A model generated the notes under the pieces. The model was not told the DNA's origin. It worked only from the letters and a program-made list of their open reading frames with translations, and ran no database searches. A stretch of DNA of 64,000 bases. Source: Climacium dendroides (taxonomy: Eukaryota; Streptophyta; Bryopsida; Hypnales; Climaciaceae). The position numbers and the translations under genes are program-made. The stretch is taken from positions 30,499,029 to 30,563,028 of the forward strand of contig OX467083.1 of NCBI GenBank assembly GCA_950106755.1, in the 5' to 3' direction. Shown piece after piece: positions 1-11,444 of this stretch (its first letter is position 1; the number at the start of each line of letters is the position of its first letter).

Positions 1-708
1 GATGATGAAGTGAGTCTCATCAACATTTTCTATAAGGTCCTCATTCAAATCACTACTCTCAAAGCCCCTACTCAACTCACCCATATGATAAGCCATTATT
101 TGTTCAATATAGGTTTGTTTGATAGGACTCACTAACAGCTTGTTTGTTTGAGTCCTACCAACAATGTTGAAATGCACCATGAATGCTTGGATCCAAGAGA
201 GATTCACCAAATCCAACAAACATTTTCTTGCTCTTGGTTCTCTATGATGTAGTGAGAATAGAGGATGATGAGATGTTGACAAAATGTCTTTTGCCAAAGA
301 GAGCAATAATTTGGCAAAAAACTTGACACCAACAGCTCTTAGTCTCGAAAATTCACCTTTGAGTTCTTCATGCAACCATAAGATCCAAGGTACTCGCTTC
401 CTTCCTCGACCAGGTAGGGCTTTGATATCCATCCTCCGTCGGATTGCAGTACTACAACGTACCATTGAAAGGTGATTTCCTTCATCCTCCAGTTGTTGAA
501 AAAAATTAGCTCGTCCTTTCCACCATTTACTGGCCTTTGTAATGTTAGCATGACAATTTTTATGCTGGAAATGTTGAGGGAATTCCTTCAAACATTTTCC
601 CATAAGACCAACTACACCATCTCTTTCTGATGTACTTATCATCCACTTAATAACACGCTTATAAGTTGCTTTTGTTGAAACATGTTGAGTTGACTCCCCA
701 TTTGGCAT
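1..708 (-). CDS. DDE-type transposase, N-terminal part, cut by the window edge
   Basis: A single frame is open for 236 codons from an ATG at 708 to the first base of the window, so the C-terminal part lies outside. The middle carries a basic stretch (PGRGRKRVPWILWL, about residues 100-113) followed by a helical region that could bind DNA. The last visible residues read ENVDETHF, which looks like the first catalytic aspartate motif of pogo/Tc1-like and related DDE transposases. From memory, the order 'GRGRK - IVxRxQTxKLxVSPxKQ - xxVDETHF' resembles a transposase family common in oomycete and some plant genomes. The ATG is preceded by TATTTCAG, so the true start could lie in an upstream exon. 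The absence of stops suggests a young or active copy. Role would be element mobilisation; the exact superfamily is not settled. Confidence 0.6.
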   Translation of the reverse strand, partial: MPNGESTQHVSTKATYKRVIKWMISTSERDGVVGLMGKCLKEFPQHFQHKNCHANITKASKWWKGRANFFQQLEDEGNHLSMVRCSTAIRRRMDIKALPGRGRKRVPWILWLHEELKGEFSRLRAVGVKFFAKLLLSLAKDILSTSHHPLFSLHHREPRARKCLLDLVNLSWIQAFMVHFNIVGRTQTNKLLVSPIKQTYIEQIMAYHMGELSRGFESSDLNEDLIENVDETHFII

Positions 709-1588
709 AGCTGAAATATACAAATAAAACAAGCTTGTTGGTCACAAGCTGCAGGTGCACACATTCTTGTGAATTGACATCAAGTAGGCAAGATTAAGCT
801 CAACCTACACCCTTTGGCAAGGATGGTCTAAAATTCAAGGAAAATGAGAGGAACTGACTCTTAGGAAATATTAAGGTAGGAGGTTCTAAAAGCGCTCAGA
901 TTCTAAAATCGCCCACCTCTTAAAATGCACACTACTAATACACGTTGCTTTTTCATAGACTTGAACAATGTACAAACAATGTACATTTGAGGAGGTGGGC
1001 GATTTGAAAGACCTATGCCATTTCAACTTCAGAATTTCATAACTAATTCCACAAAGTTCCAAAAAATATGAAACGACTTGGGTTAGATGCCAATGCCACT
1101 TGTCTTTCAAGGAAAATTTATACGAAAAATAATTCAAAACGTTTCACCTCTCCAAAATTTAGTTTAAGCTCTTACTCTCCAAATTTCAGGTTTAACTTTT
1201 AACGATTGATGGACCTCTTACCTTGTGAGGACCAAATAATCAATGAACTGGAGCTAAGAATAACAAACAATTCAAACCATTTCAAAGAAAAACAACTTCT
1301 GTGACACACCTTATGAATTTTCAATTCGTTCCCGTCGTTGTGATTGGAAAATGCGTTGTGGATTTGTACAGAGTGCGGGATATGTGAATCGTTTTTTTTT
1401 ACTATGGATACACCCTTGACTTCTGTTGAATTTCGTTGCTACAGAAAGCCGGCGTGTGAGGCTTACCTCAAAGCTCTTTTTGAAGGAACGTAGTTTTCTC
1501 AAAGGGATGTTCCCAATAGAGGACTTGACCTTTTTTTCCAAGAGATTCTGATGATATTACACTTGGCAGAAGACGCATTGCCTGCAAC
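709..1588. other. Intergenic stretch between transposase and IFT56 fragment
   Basis: No coding region can be supported here apart from possible 5' sequence of the transposase. It contains the small inverted-repeat element at 905-1006. Minus-strand frames between 1311 and 1541 give no recognisable continuation of the IFT56 fragment, although GT-containing donor-like sites occur near 1474. Confidence 0.5.
905..1006. mobile_element. ~100-bp MITE-like inverted-repeat element
   Basis: The left end (906-919) reads AAATCGCCCACCTC and the right end (992-1005) is its exact reverse complement. The similarity continues inward for about ten more bases with a few mismatches. With only ~50 bp between the arms and no coding capacity, it looks like a miniature inverted-repeat element or a solo hairpin. 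No clear target-site duplication was found, so the superfamily is unknown. Confidence 0.5.
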
Positions 1589-1833
1589 CTGAAGGATGCA
1601 CTGGAAGCCTCTGTGCTCAAATACAACTCCCAAGCCAGGCCGGCTTTGTCTGTTGCAATGTAATAATAGCAAAGCCATGCTTGGTAATAGTAGTCGCTAT
1701 GAAAATTCTCATTGCTGATCTGCAGCAATGCCTCCTCTACCTCCTGATAATTCCCTGACGTAGCTAGTGCCATTCCATAGTTCCAGTTGAATTCATCCTG
1801 CCCTTCAGAATAATCTTTTATGGATTGCCACAA
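1589..1833 (-). pseudogene. IFT56/TTC26 (DYF-13) exon fragment
   Basis: The minus-strand frame encodes SIKDYSEGQDEFNWNYG, then GNYQEVEEALLQI and GLAWELYL. This is the order and spacing of the TPR region of IFT56/TTC26, an IFT-B intraflagellar transport protein needed for motile cilia. It ends in ...SASF-AG at 1589, next to a GT, a plausible phase-2 donor at the position where the family continues with SLLQLIAND. That continuation is not found on the lower-coordinate side, and the preceding TPR units are not found up to 12 kb. The family's 'WLARCYIMN' stretch is altered to WLCYYYIAT. I therefore read it as a relic or isolated exon, not an intact gene, with a transposase frame next to it. It could instead be one exon of a gene with very long introns. 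Confidence 0.6.
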
Positions 1834-2749
1834 AGACGACAAGTGGATCATGTCATATATAAAACCAAAGCAACAGATCACTTCCCAATCTTCTCGTCTA
1901 CAGAAATAGTGATTACACGATAGATGATACTAATGCCATTAGACCAGATTTCGAAATCTTTTGACTGACCCCGGTCGAACTTATCCTTTCCTGTATTTAA
2001 AGGCAGGTAGGTACAGGTGACCCCTCCAGCTCTGTAATTCTGCGGACGTTTCCCTTCAATTGGAGCCCCCACCTGTCCGAAATTGGACCTGCAGGCGGGT
2101 AATGGAGACTGCCTGTAATAGATGAGAGCATACCCCGGGCACAGGTAAACAGACTTATATTGTACTGTACGTAGAGAAATTGCTTACCTTGCTTTAGAAT
2201 GCAAACTTGTGACCATCGATGTAGTTGAGAAGATAGCGAAGGCAGGGGTTCAATCTCTGGGGTGGAGTAACTTAGATGGGCGACAACTTGCTTTGATAGG
2301 AACTCAGAGTCACACACCTTGCTTGTTTCATAATTCCAAACTCAACTCACCTCTTCCAACCAACACTTTGTAGGCCTTGATTTAGCAAGCATGATTTGGC
2401 TACTAATGTCTGTTGCTCACTGATCTTCAAATGTACGAGCACCCAAAATCACCACACCTAAATGTACACAGAAAATTCATTTCAAGTGTCGATTCCCAGT
2501 GCACATACACTCTAGGAAACCCTAAGAAAATTCACTTGTCGAGTGAACCATGCTCACCGCAATTGCAGGGTCATAGTGCGTGAAAACAGGGCGGGGAGGG
2601 AGAGGAGGATTCAAGCACTTCGCTCTTGATTTACTGACTTTTGAACACCCCAAAGCGAGGATTCAAGAAACTCGCTCTTTTGAACTTGCTCTTGATTTAA
2701 AAAATCTAAGCTTGCATAAAAAATCCCACACACAACAACAAGTTAGCAC

Positions 2750-2960
2750 CTCGAAATTCCAAGATCAAGCCTCAGCAAACTTGAGTCAGACCTTCAATGC
2801 GTGTAATCCAGCATGATCCAGCAGCCGAATTTTGAAGAGGAATCTAAATCAAGCTTCACCGAACTTGAATCAAGCCTTCAGTGAGCGGAATTCGGCAGTC
2901 AAAATTTGAAGAGGAATTTGAATCAAGCCTCACCCAACTTGAAAGGCCTTCAGTACGGCG
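2750..2960. repeat. Three imperfect ~70-85-bp tandem units
   Basis: The phrase 'CAAGCYTCAxCxAACTTGAxTCAxxCCTTCAxT' recurs three times, beginning near 2764, 2849 and 2923. The second and third copies also share TTTGAAGAGGAAT upstream. Units differ by point changes and small gaps. Short plus-strand frames across them look like by-products of the repeat. Confidence 0.55.
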
Positions 2961-3524
2961 GAGTCTTCATTTTCCTTGCTACAAAATTCGACCCTCAATC
3001 CCAGACACAACTGGTGGCACCACTGACAAACAGATTAGCGGCGCAAACTACCAAAACAGGCCCTAAACCATTGAAACCCTAATACCAAAATTGACTTGCA
3101 TGTTCCTCCACGTGGACATAGTGAGTCAGAAGGTAACTTCACAAGGTAAGGCAACCGAATTGAAAAGGCAACCTAATTTCACTATTTAGTATACTTATTC
3201 TTTGGAATATGGATCTTTCGAAATAAACAAAACAAACAAACAATCTCATTTAGGCAGTCTCATTTAGGGTATAGATCCTTAACTCTTAAACTAGCGATTG
3301 GTGCTTGCGATACGCATTCATCATTAGAATTTCATTAGAATTTTTATGTATTAGATAGAATGTAGAGTAAGAATTTTAATAAATATTCCGATAAAAATTA
3401 CTAAAATGTTCATATAATTTTTTCAATAAATAAGCATATATTGAAATAAACAATAGAAATTTAATGAATGATGAATGAAATACATGAAATGATGAATATG
3501 GTAAAAGATACATATACATTAGAA

Positions 3525-4002
3525 TAAATCTCAAAAGCTTCGTGAACAATTTAATTCAAAAGCTCATAAAAGCACAAAATCATAGAAATGCAGAAGAAGT
3601 ATAAAGCCAAGAAAAGCAATGGAATTGCTACCTTTATAATATCATCATATTGATCCTCTTTAATATCACCTCAATTGCAACGACTATATTATTTCTATAA
3701 TATCACCCTTTGTAAAAAGTGATATTACAAAGGTGATTGTGAATTGCTATTGTAATTCAATAATATCACATTGTGTGAAAATATGATTTCTATGTATGCA
3801 TGATTGGAGTTTTTTTAATAAAATAATTAAAATAATTAAATTAAAGACTTATTGAAATCATTATCATGCATTCTATTCAAATATATCAAATTTTTACTAA
3901 TATGCGTTACAACGAATGCGTACCATAGCAAGCACGAGCCCCTAGTATTAATAGTAGCATTTGTGATATTACAGAGGGACTTATAATTTTAGTAGTATGA
4001 TG
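3525..4002. repeat. Dispersed duplication, copy A
   Basis: Nearly identical to 5176-5734 in the same orientation, starting at TAAATCTCAAAAGCTTCG and ending at TTTTAGTAGTATGATG. Copy A lacks about 80 bp that copy B has (about 5208-5290). Near its right end it carries GCAAGCACGAGCCCCTAGT, in which CTAG before a T could be a Helitron-type 3' terminus. That reading is tentative. Confidence 0.75.
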
Positions 4003-4025
4003 TTGAGGTGGACGTTTTGGGCCTG

Positions 4026-4342
4026 ATGGATGATACAGGATCTCTATGTATGACACAGAAATGCAACTATTTATCCTCAGAATTTTGCAAGAGAAGGGGA
4101 GGTTTCTACAGAAATTGATGATTTCTAAAGTCACCTTGTTGTCCTTTAACCTTGTAAGGATGGGCTAGTCTTTGCGAAATTCATCATTTTCTAAAACTGT
4201 GGGAATCAATCACTTAAAAAAGATGAAAAACTTCTCATTACAAGTCAAACTATTGTAGAAGATGTTTCTTTTTCTTAACAAAACTGAAGATGAATAGTTG
4301 CATTTCTGTCCATTACAGAAGAATTCTCTGTCATCCATTGGA
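4026..4342. repeat. Imperfect inverted repeat of a dispersed family
   Basis: The arm at about 4026-4095 (containing ACAGAAATGCAACTATTTATCC) is inverted at about 4278-4342 (containing GATGAATAGTTGCATTTCTGT). The arms are ~65 bp and ~180 bp apart. The left arm is also related to 10457-10530, and weaker relatives lie at about 44260-44425. It looks like an old non-autonomous element. Confidence 0.5.
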
Positions 4343-5175
4343 TACTAAGTGTCTGCGGTGGTTTGTAGGGTAAGGGTTAAATTTAAGTGTTCTGATTCCA
4401 ATTTATTGATGACAAAGAGATTGTAAATTCCTCTTCATATTATTCCTTGGATGAAAGTTGTCTTAATTTTTGGAATTTTTTTTTGAGGTGGTTTTGTAAT
4501 GGATGGATTTGCTGTTACCATAGTACTAAAATGATCTTCTTGTTAGCCTTTATTTTTTGTCCCAAAATCATTTTGATATACCTTGTAGTGTTGTGAATTG
4601 GTTAAATTTGATTTTTGATTCCTATTTGGGACCAACAAACTAATTTCAAGTAGAGGTTTTCCCTCCATCCATGCAATCATTAATCAAAAGACAAATGAAA
4701 TGACAAAAGGGGTCAATTAATATTATTTATTTTTGTTTTCTACATTGCTGTGAATGTTGCTAGATTGAAGGGAATGAAGCTTTGGGAAGCAAAACAAAAG
4801 TTTACACGTAGTTTGAAGCATATACTAAATGCCAACAAAATGATGACCATCTTTTATTTATTCATCATTTCCAAAATATGCTTTCAAAGAGTATTTTATG
4901 ATGATTTTTATCAAATCGCCAATTTTGGAGAATACTCTAGATGCTTAGAGGTAAAAGATAAAATCATCCAAATATAACATTTTTATTGGGTGTAATATCA
5001 TAGTGTTCATATTTTGAAGTTGAAAATATTGTAAGTGAAGATTAAATTTGTTATGAATTAAGTTGGTTTTGGAAAAAAGTATTGCATGGCATCTAAGAAA
5101 AGGCTAACAAGAAGATCATTTCAGGACAATTTAGCCTTTATTTTTGTCAATTTGTCAAAATTTGACAAAAACTTG

Positions 5176-5734
5176 TAAATCTCAAAAGCTTCGTGAACAA
5201 TTTAATTGTTGTGAAATCTAAAATCAATTCAATCTAATAAATTTCTCAAATCATTTGGTAGTAGCAATAAAAAATTGAAATCAGAAGCTCAAAGCTCATA
5301 AAAGCACAAAATCATAGAAATGCAGAAGAAGTATAAAGCCAAGAAAAGCAATGGAATTGCTACCTTTATAATATCATCATATTGATCCTCTTTAATATCA
5401 CCTCAATTGCAACGACTATATTATTTCTATAATATCACCCTTTGTAAAAAGTGATATTACAAAGGTGATTGTGAATTGCTATTGTAATTCAATAATATCA
5501 CATTGTGTGAAAATATGATTTCTATGTATGCATGATTGGAGTTTTTTTAATTAAATAATTAAATTAATTAAATTAAAGACTTATTGAAATCATTATCATG
5601 CATTCTATTCAAATATATCAAATTTTTACTAATATGCATTACAACAAATGCGTACCATAGCAAGCACGAGCCCCTAGTATTAATAGTAGCATTTGTGATA
5701 TTACAAAGGGACTTATAATTTTAGTAGTATGATG
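5176..5734. repeat. Dispersed duplication, copy B
   Basis: The longer partner of 3525-4002. It keeps the ~80-bp internal segment missing from copy A, so copy A is most simply a deletion derivative. The internal sequence is very AT-rich, with several 'AATATCA(C)' repeats and no coding potential. Confidence 0.75.
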
Positions 5735-6817
5735 GTGGAAAATACAATCTCATTCTTTGAATTCATCATTTACTATATATTTTATAATGTGAATGGATGA
5801 AAATTGGCCCTTTCTAGAGAAACTAACGGAAAGTTTTATGTTTTTATTTTGACCATGTTTAATGTTTTTTTAACACTTATTATGTGATTCGTAGTTCTAT
5901 TGTGAAAAAATTATAAATCCAATTAGGCCAAATATATACAACAACCAAAGGAATGACAATGCTATGGATCATGTTCCTTTCGCTTCTGTAATTGTAAGTT
6001 CCTTTTTTGTCTTGAGTTCATATTCTACTATATTTAACCATGTAAATGTTGTATCTAAAAAGTGTCCAATGCAAAAAGAGAGGGTCCACTAATGGTGTGC
6101 CTAAATTAGCCAAAGATTAATTTGGAGTGTTCTTGTAATGTAGACAAGATGCTCATCCATTGGTTTTTTGAATCCCTTTTTTAATGTAAGTCTAGCACTA
6201 TGGACTCATTACCTACTTCATCTCAAAGTTCAAGACTGACGAACTATTAGCAATTATTGTATAGTTACTATTATTTCATGGGCGTGTATGTAAATTTGCA
6301 ATTTATCGCATTGTTACAATGCACAAGATAATTATACAAAACCAGCACAATTTTATAATCTGTATGAACTATGTGACTTCTTAACATTAATCACAAATGT
6401 GGTAAAGACACAAATTATATATATAAATGGATTATCTTTGTCATGCAATAATACATGGAAATTTAGTACATGGAAAATTCATAGCAATAATGTCATTGCT
6501 ACTTGTAGTGCAACAACACTTATTAAATATTAAGATATGAATTGAAATTGATTTGAGTGTATATTGATTAGTTGTTTGTAATTTGAAAATTGGGTTCATC
6601 ATATATTCACTATTGTAGCTTAAAAACAAAGTACAAGAACAATGCGCATAAATGCCTATAGTAATCTATATGGTACAATAGTTGCAACTCGTATATGATA
6701 CCAGAATTTTTGAAACACATTCAATTGCCATTCAATTAATACGATATGAACTACAATCATGTGCAAAATAAAATACAACAATAATGAAAAAATTGGAAGC
6801 CAACACCTAATACAGGT

Positions 6818-6853
6818 ATTAAAGATCATTGTTTATAAACAATGATCTTTAAT
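6818..6853. repeat. 36-bp perfect palindrome
   Basis: The arms 6818-6835 and 6836-6853 are exact reverse complements with no spacer, centred on GTTTATAAAC. The flanking bases (6817/6854) do not pair. Such a perfect site can extrude as a cruciform. No gene lies within 4 kb. Confidence 0.9.
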
Positions 6854-7626
6854 TTACAAACTAAACCTTCAAAAGATAAAACTATTAATAGAACTATTGA
6901 TATTCCATCTAGATGCTAAACATTTTATACACCTCTAACAGATAGTATGCATCATTCTTCCTGAATATAAAATGCAATTGGAAAGACTTTCTTGAATTTA
7001 AATGAATCAACAATGCCACTTAATGCCATCAAATAGCAATTTGAAAACAATGAAAGATGGTACATATTGGAATATGGGGTTGTACTTTATTTTTATCCTT
7101 CTTATGTATATGGTCCACATGTGCTTACTCAAGTGTATGGTCTTCAAGAAAATTGCACAGCAGCTTAGAAATTCATAATTATTTCAATAAACAATTGAAA
7201 AATAAGAAACAACTTTTACCCTATAAATTTGCCCATGGTCATATTCTACATTAATTCTCACCAAGTGCAAATACAACATCTCCATATTTGAATAATTTGT
7301 CTACTTCACTTACCTTGGAAACATCATTGTCAACAATCACAATTACAATTAAAATCAATACTGCTTGACCAAACATTCAATAAATCATGGATCAACATAG
7401 AGAGTACAAAAAATCATTAGAAAGTGTGCCTATTAAAAAGTTCATGTACAAAATTCACAAGCATTTTCCTCACAAGCATTTTCTTCTATTCCATCTTTTT
7501 CCACAACAAGGACTTTTTGCATTTGCCCATTTGAACGGATTATGGTTTGTTCCATCATCTTCATTTGCCGATAATGCCACATTTGATTTCCAAGATCTAA
7601 TGACCTCCCCTCCATGGCTAGTTCCA

Positions 7627-8374
7627 ATTGCAGGGTGATTGCAAGAAACACTTGTACTATTTTCTGTCACACGTTGCGGGCTGAGTTGTTTTTTGGCCAT
7701 AAATTTTGTGTTTTAACTTCTAATGACTTAAGATTTACAAAGAAGGTACTAATGACTATCCTACAACTTCCTTGATTTTTTGGTAATTTTCAAAAATAAT
7801 TTACTATCCAAAAATAGGCCCGAAATAAATGTCACACTTGCCAATTTGGAGGTTTTTAGTACTTTTGAGTACCTTTTTCATATACCCTACATCAAGAAAA
7901 TTATATGGAGTTCTTCCTTACATATAAATACAACTTTTCACCAAAGGGTTTTTAAAAATAATTAATTTTTGTGTGGTGTGGAAGTCTATGAAGAGAGCTT
8001 CCTTCTGCTTGCATTTTGAAACATATAAAATATTATTTTTGTAAGTTTTTTGGTGAATGACCATCTTCATAAAGTTATTAAAAATGTACACATTTTATTT
8101 TTTGTATTTACTTATTTTTACTGTTTTTAACTAATTTTTGAATCAAAGGTCCTATTTTCTTGAGATTTGGCACTTTTCAAGTTCTCCTACTTAGAGAATT
8201 TTCCTACACATTTCCTTTGGTGAAAACCTTCATTTTAGAGGTATATACATAAATCATATTTTTAAGATTTTTTATAAATTAGTTTTCTAATTTTGAAGTA
8301 TTCCTAAAAACTTTAATGAGTACTATGAAAAACGAAACAAATAGTACAAGTGTTTCTTGCAATCACCCTGCAAT
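7627..8374. mobile_element. 748-bp non-autonomous DNA transposon with 34-bp perfect TIRs
   Basis: Bases 7627-7660 begin ATTGCAGGGTGATTGCAAG, and 8341-8374 are their exact reverse complement over 34 bp. The interior is AT-rich and has no transposase frame. The CAGGG at the effective end is reminiscent of hAT-type termini, but I could not find an 8-bp target-site duplication at either possible boundary, so the superfamily is open. Perfect arms argue for recent insertion or a selected structure. Confidence 0.75.
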
Positions 8375-10456
8375 ATATAATGAAGTACATTAAAATTATT
8401 ACCATACATGATTAAGTCATCAAAAATATTTTGGAAATATGCTATGAATACATGACAATCTCAAGTAAATTTTAAAATGCAACTTCAATATAGCATTTGA
8501 AGTTGCTTATTTTTTCATATGCTATTCAAAGAATACACAATAAAAAAACATGCATGTTTAATTGTGTCTAAAACCAAGAAGACATGTTGAAATTAATACA
8601 TCTTTGTAATAGAAATCATTTTGAAATGTCAATTACTATGCTTCTAAGTGTACTTACCTTACACCCAAAATCCATTGAAGTATTTGGTCTACAGTATGCC
8701 TTCAATCAAAGGCAAAGTTGTAGATCTCAATTTCCAGCCATAGTTTGACCAATTATTTACATTGTAATGAACTGTAAAGGGAGTTATATTGTAGTCAGTG
8801 GCCACGACCAAATCAATGAAAATGCCAACAATTATACCATGAGAAAAACAATTACAAAAACTTACCACATGGAAAAAAAAACATGCTTGCTCGATGGTAA
8901 CTTCAACTGGTTCAAATGGATCAAAGTGTGACCCTTTCATCACCAATGCAATTGTAGCATGAACAACCGCACTTTCAAATGGATCATCTTCATTCATTCA
9001 CCAAACATCATTGTTCTGCTTGACGATAATTATACGATTACTAGTGACAACTCGTAACAAAAAAATTTTGTGATGTATATTCATACAAGGGATTACAAGC
9101 TTAGAAAAATATGAAACCAATGTTGTTGGTTTCCTAAACCGTTTTCTAACAAACATAAATAATTTTAGTTTATAGTTACCTTCAAGATCTATAGATCTTG
9201 AACAAGTGTTACTTTAAAATATGTCTACCTTACGTGGTTAACCTTCCAAAAGGGGCCAGACACTCTAAAAATCATCTCTCTGGTATTGTGTGAATCATTT
9301 GCTCATTGGAGGCCAAACATTAGACCTCCTCTTTTCACACAAAACTCTTGATGAATAAACATCTAGACAGAGTTTTAGGCCAGCATATTGTTACAAGGGG
9401 TAATCATAGGAATAGTGTAGTGGAGGCGAATAATCTTATAACCAACCTATTGGAGCCATTCAATTTTTTTATAACATAGAGTTTAATTGGTATATATTTG
9501 AAAGCATAATTATCATTGCATTCTTACACAATCCCAATCAAGCATAACAAATTTCAATTTCAAAAAAGCAAAACTTCTTTTCTGGTAAAATTTTAGATCA
9601 ATTTTCATGGTTTTGTATGATATTTTATTGAAAACAATTGGTGATGAATTTTTTTTAATTTGATGCATAGATACATAGGGAACATCCATCCATCCATCAT
9701 TCTTCCCTTCAACAAGCATCTCTAAGAAAATTTCACAATTCCTTCTATAGAGATTTCAATGTTGGGGTGACAAATTGACAATGCCCAACATTTGTAAAAA
9801 TAGATATCCATTTATTATAATTAGATTTTTTCATTTTGAACATTTGAACATGCTGGAACAATTACTTTGCAAAAATCTAATTAATTAATATAGAGATATC
9901 TATCTTACAAAGTTTGGTCACATGACACTTCACATTGAACTCTTCGTAGATTATATTTTTGTTACTTAACAATGTATTTTTTAATACAAAAGATGTGCAT
10001 CTTTATTTCTTAAGCAACTGACAATGGATTAGCCATTGATTAGCTCCCTATTGTAATCTATTTAATTTGCCTCCTCTATTAAAAGTCAAGAAGCAAACAA
10101 AGACTCGCTATTCCAAATGGGACGGAACTCTAGGTGTGCCACTCTTATAAAAATCTAAATTTTACCACTAACAAGTTCCAACACGGCTGGGGGGAATTGA
10201 CCCCTTGCTTAGCCCCGTAGGGAAAACATTGGAATTTTTAATTTTCCATGCATGATAAAATTTGCAAATTTCAAATTCATATTGCAATTAAAGACCCCAA
10301 ATTAGTTGCGGAATGAGTACAAGATAAATTATTCAAACACAAAATAGGAGGATTTTTTACTTATAGAGCATAAGTGAGGATGCTAGTTCATTCCAATTGT
10401 CCAATACCTAGGACACTTGGGTTTTAACCCAAAAACAACATTGCATCCATTTTTTA

Positions 10457-10530
10457 GTCGATGAATGACATAGAATTCTTCTATGTAGGATAGAAGTGCA
10501 ACTATCCATCCTTAGATTTTTGCATGAAAA
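10457..10530. repeat. Dispersed repeat related to 4026-4095
   Basis: Shares the order 'GATGAATGACA - AGAATTC - GAAGTGCAACTATCCATCC - GATTTTTGCA' with the left arm of the 4026-4342 inverted repeat and, inverted, with its right arm. Short minus-strand frames at both places translate to similar peptides only because of this repeat. Confidence 0.5.
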
Positions 10531-11444
10531 AGAAATGTCTTGTAGTTTGACTTCTAATGAGTACTTTTGGATTTTTTCGACCAATGCTTCCACGGTAACT
10601 AGCAAGTCCTTTAACCTTAAAGCGCATTGATATCCAAATTTTGAAGGACGAACAGATTGAAAATCACTTTTCTTTCTCATTATTGCTTGGATGAAAGTCA
10701 TTTTAAACTGTAGAGACACTTTATCAAGTTGTTTCCCCATCTAATGGTTGAAATTGATTTTCAGACTCCGTCTTAGATTCAAGTTGGGAGAGGGCCGCGC
10801 GAACGCGAGCCCCCACTGCCACAAATTATGACGTGTATACCCTCCTTGGAGAGATACTAGAATTATCTGGCCCGAAGTGCAATGAGCCAGACGAATTCTA
10901 GGCCATCCACCTTCAGGATCGCGGATTGACCCCGCCCAGGTAAGTGAAGAGTTCTGCGAAGAAAGAAGTATTTAATCTTCTGGATCAGCTACTGTGGCAT
11001 CAAAAGATATGGGACATTGTTCTGTGTGAAAACATTGGACAGGGCTGTGAGTCCACGTGCAGAGAATCACCACTGAACCCCGTCGAAAACAAGAATCTGG
11101 ACAGGCTTGGCACAGTTCTCAGATCAAACTCATCAATTGCCACCCAGGAAATCGAGCATCGGCATTTGGCTTACTCGGACAGGCTATACATCACTTGTCT
11201 GAAGATGAACAGCACAGCACAATTGTCGACGTGCCAAGAAATTTCTCAAGAAATTACTCGTAATTGGACTAAAATTTCTATGCAAACGAACTTATACGTC
11301 GGAAATTGACCACCACCCAGAGGTTTAGCAAGGCAGAGATTAGTTTGCCTGTAGAAATTGACTTGGAAAGTGAATAGTACCTACTGGTGGTGAATCGACT
11401 GGGTGCCCTGGCACTCAGGTACAGACCACTGAAAAGGAGATTTT

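Noticed and set aside
8689..8997. 102-codon minus-strand frame starting MNEDDPFESAVV
   Set aside because: No motif, low-complexity hydrophobic content, AT-rich surroundings and no flanking exons. Too short to separate from chance.
10408..10740. 110-codon minus-strand frame whose peptide resembles one at 3907-4134
   Set aside because: The resemblance comes from a shared dispersed DNA repeat that also occurs inverted, so it is not evidence for a protein family.
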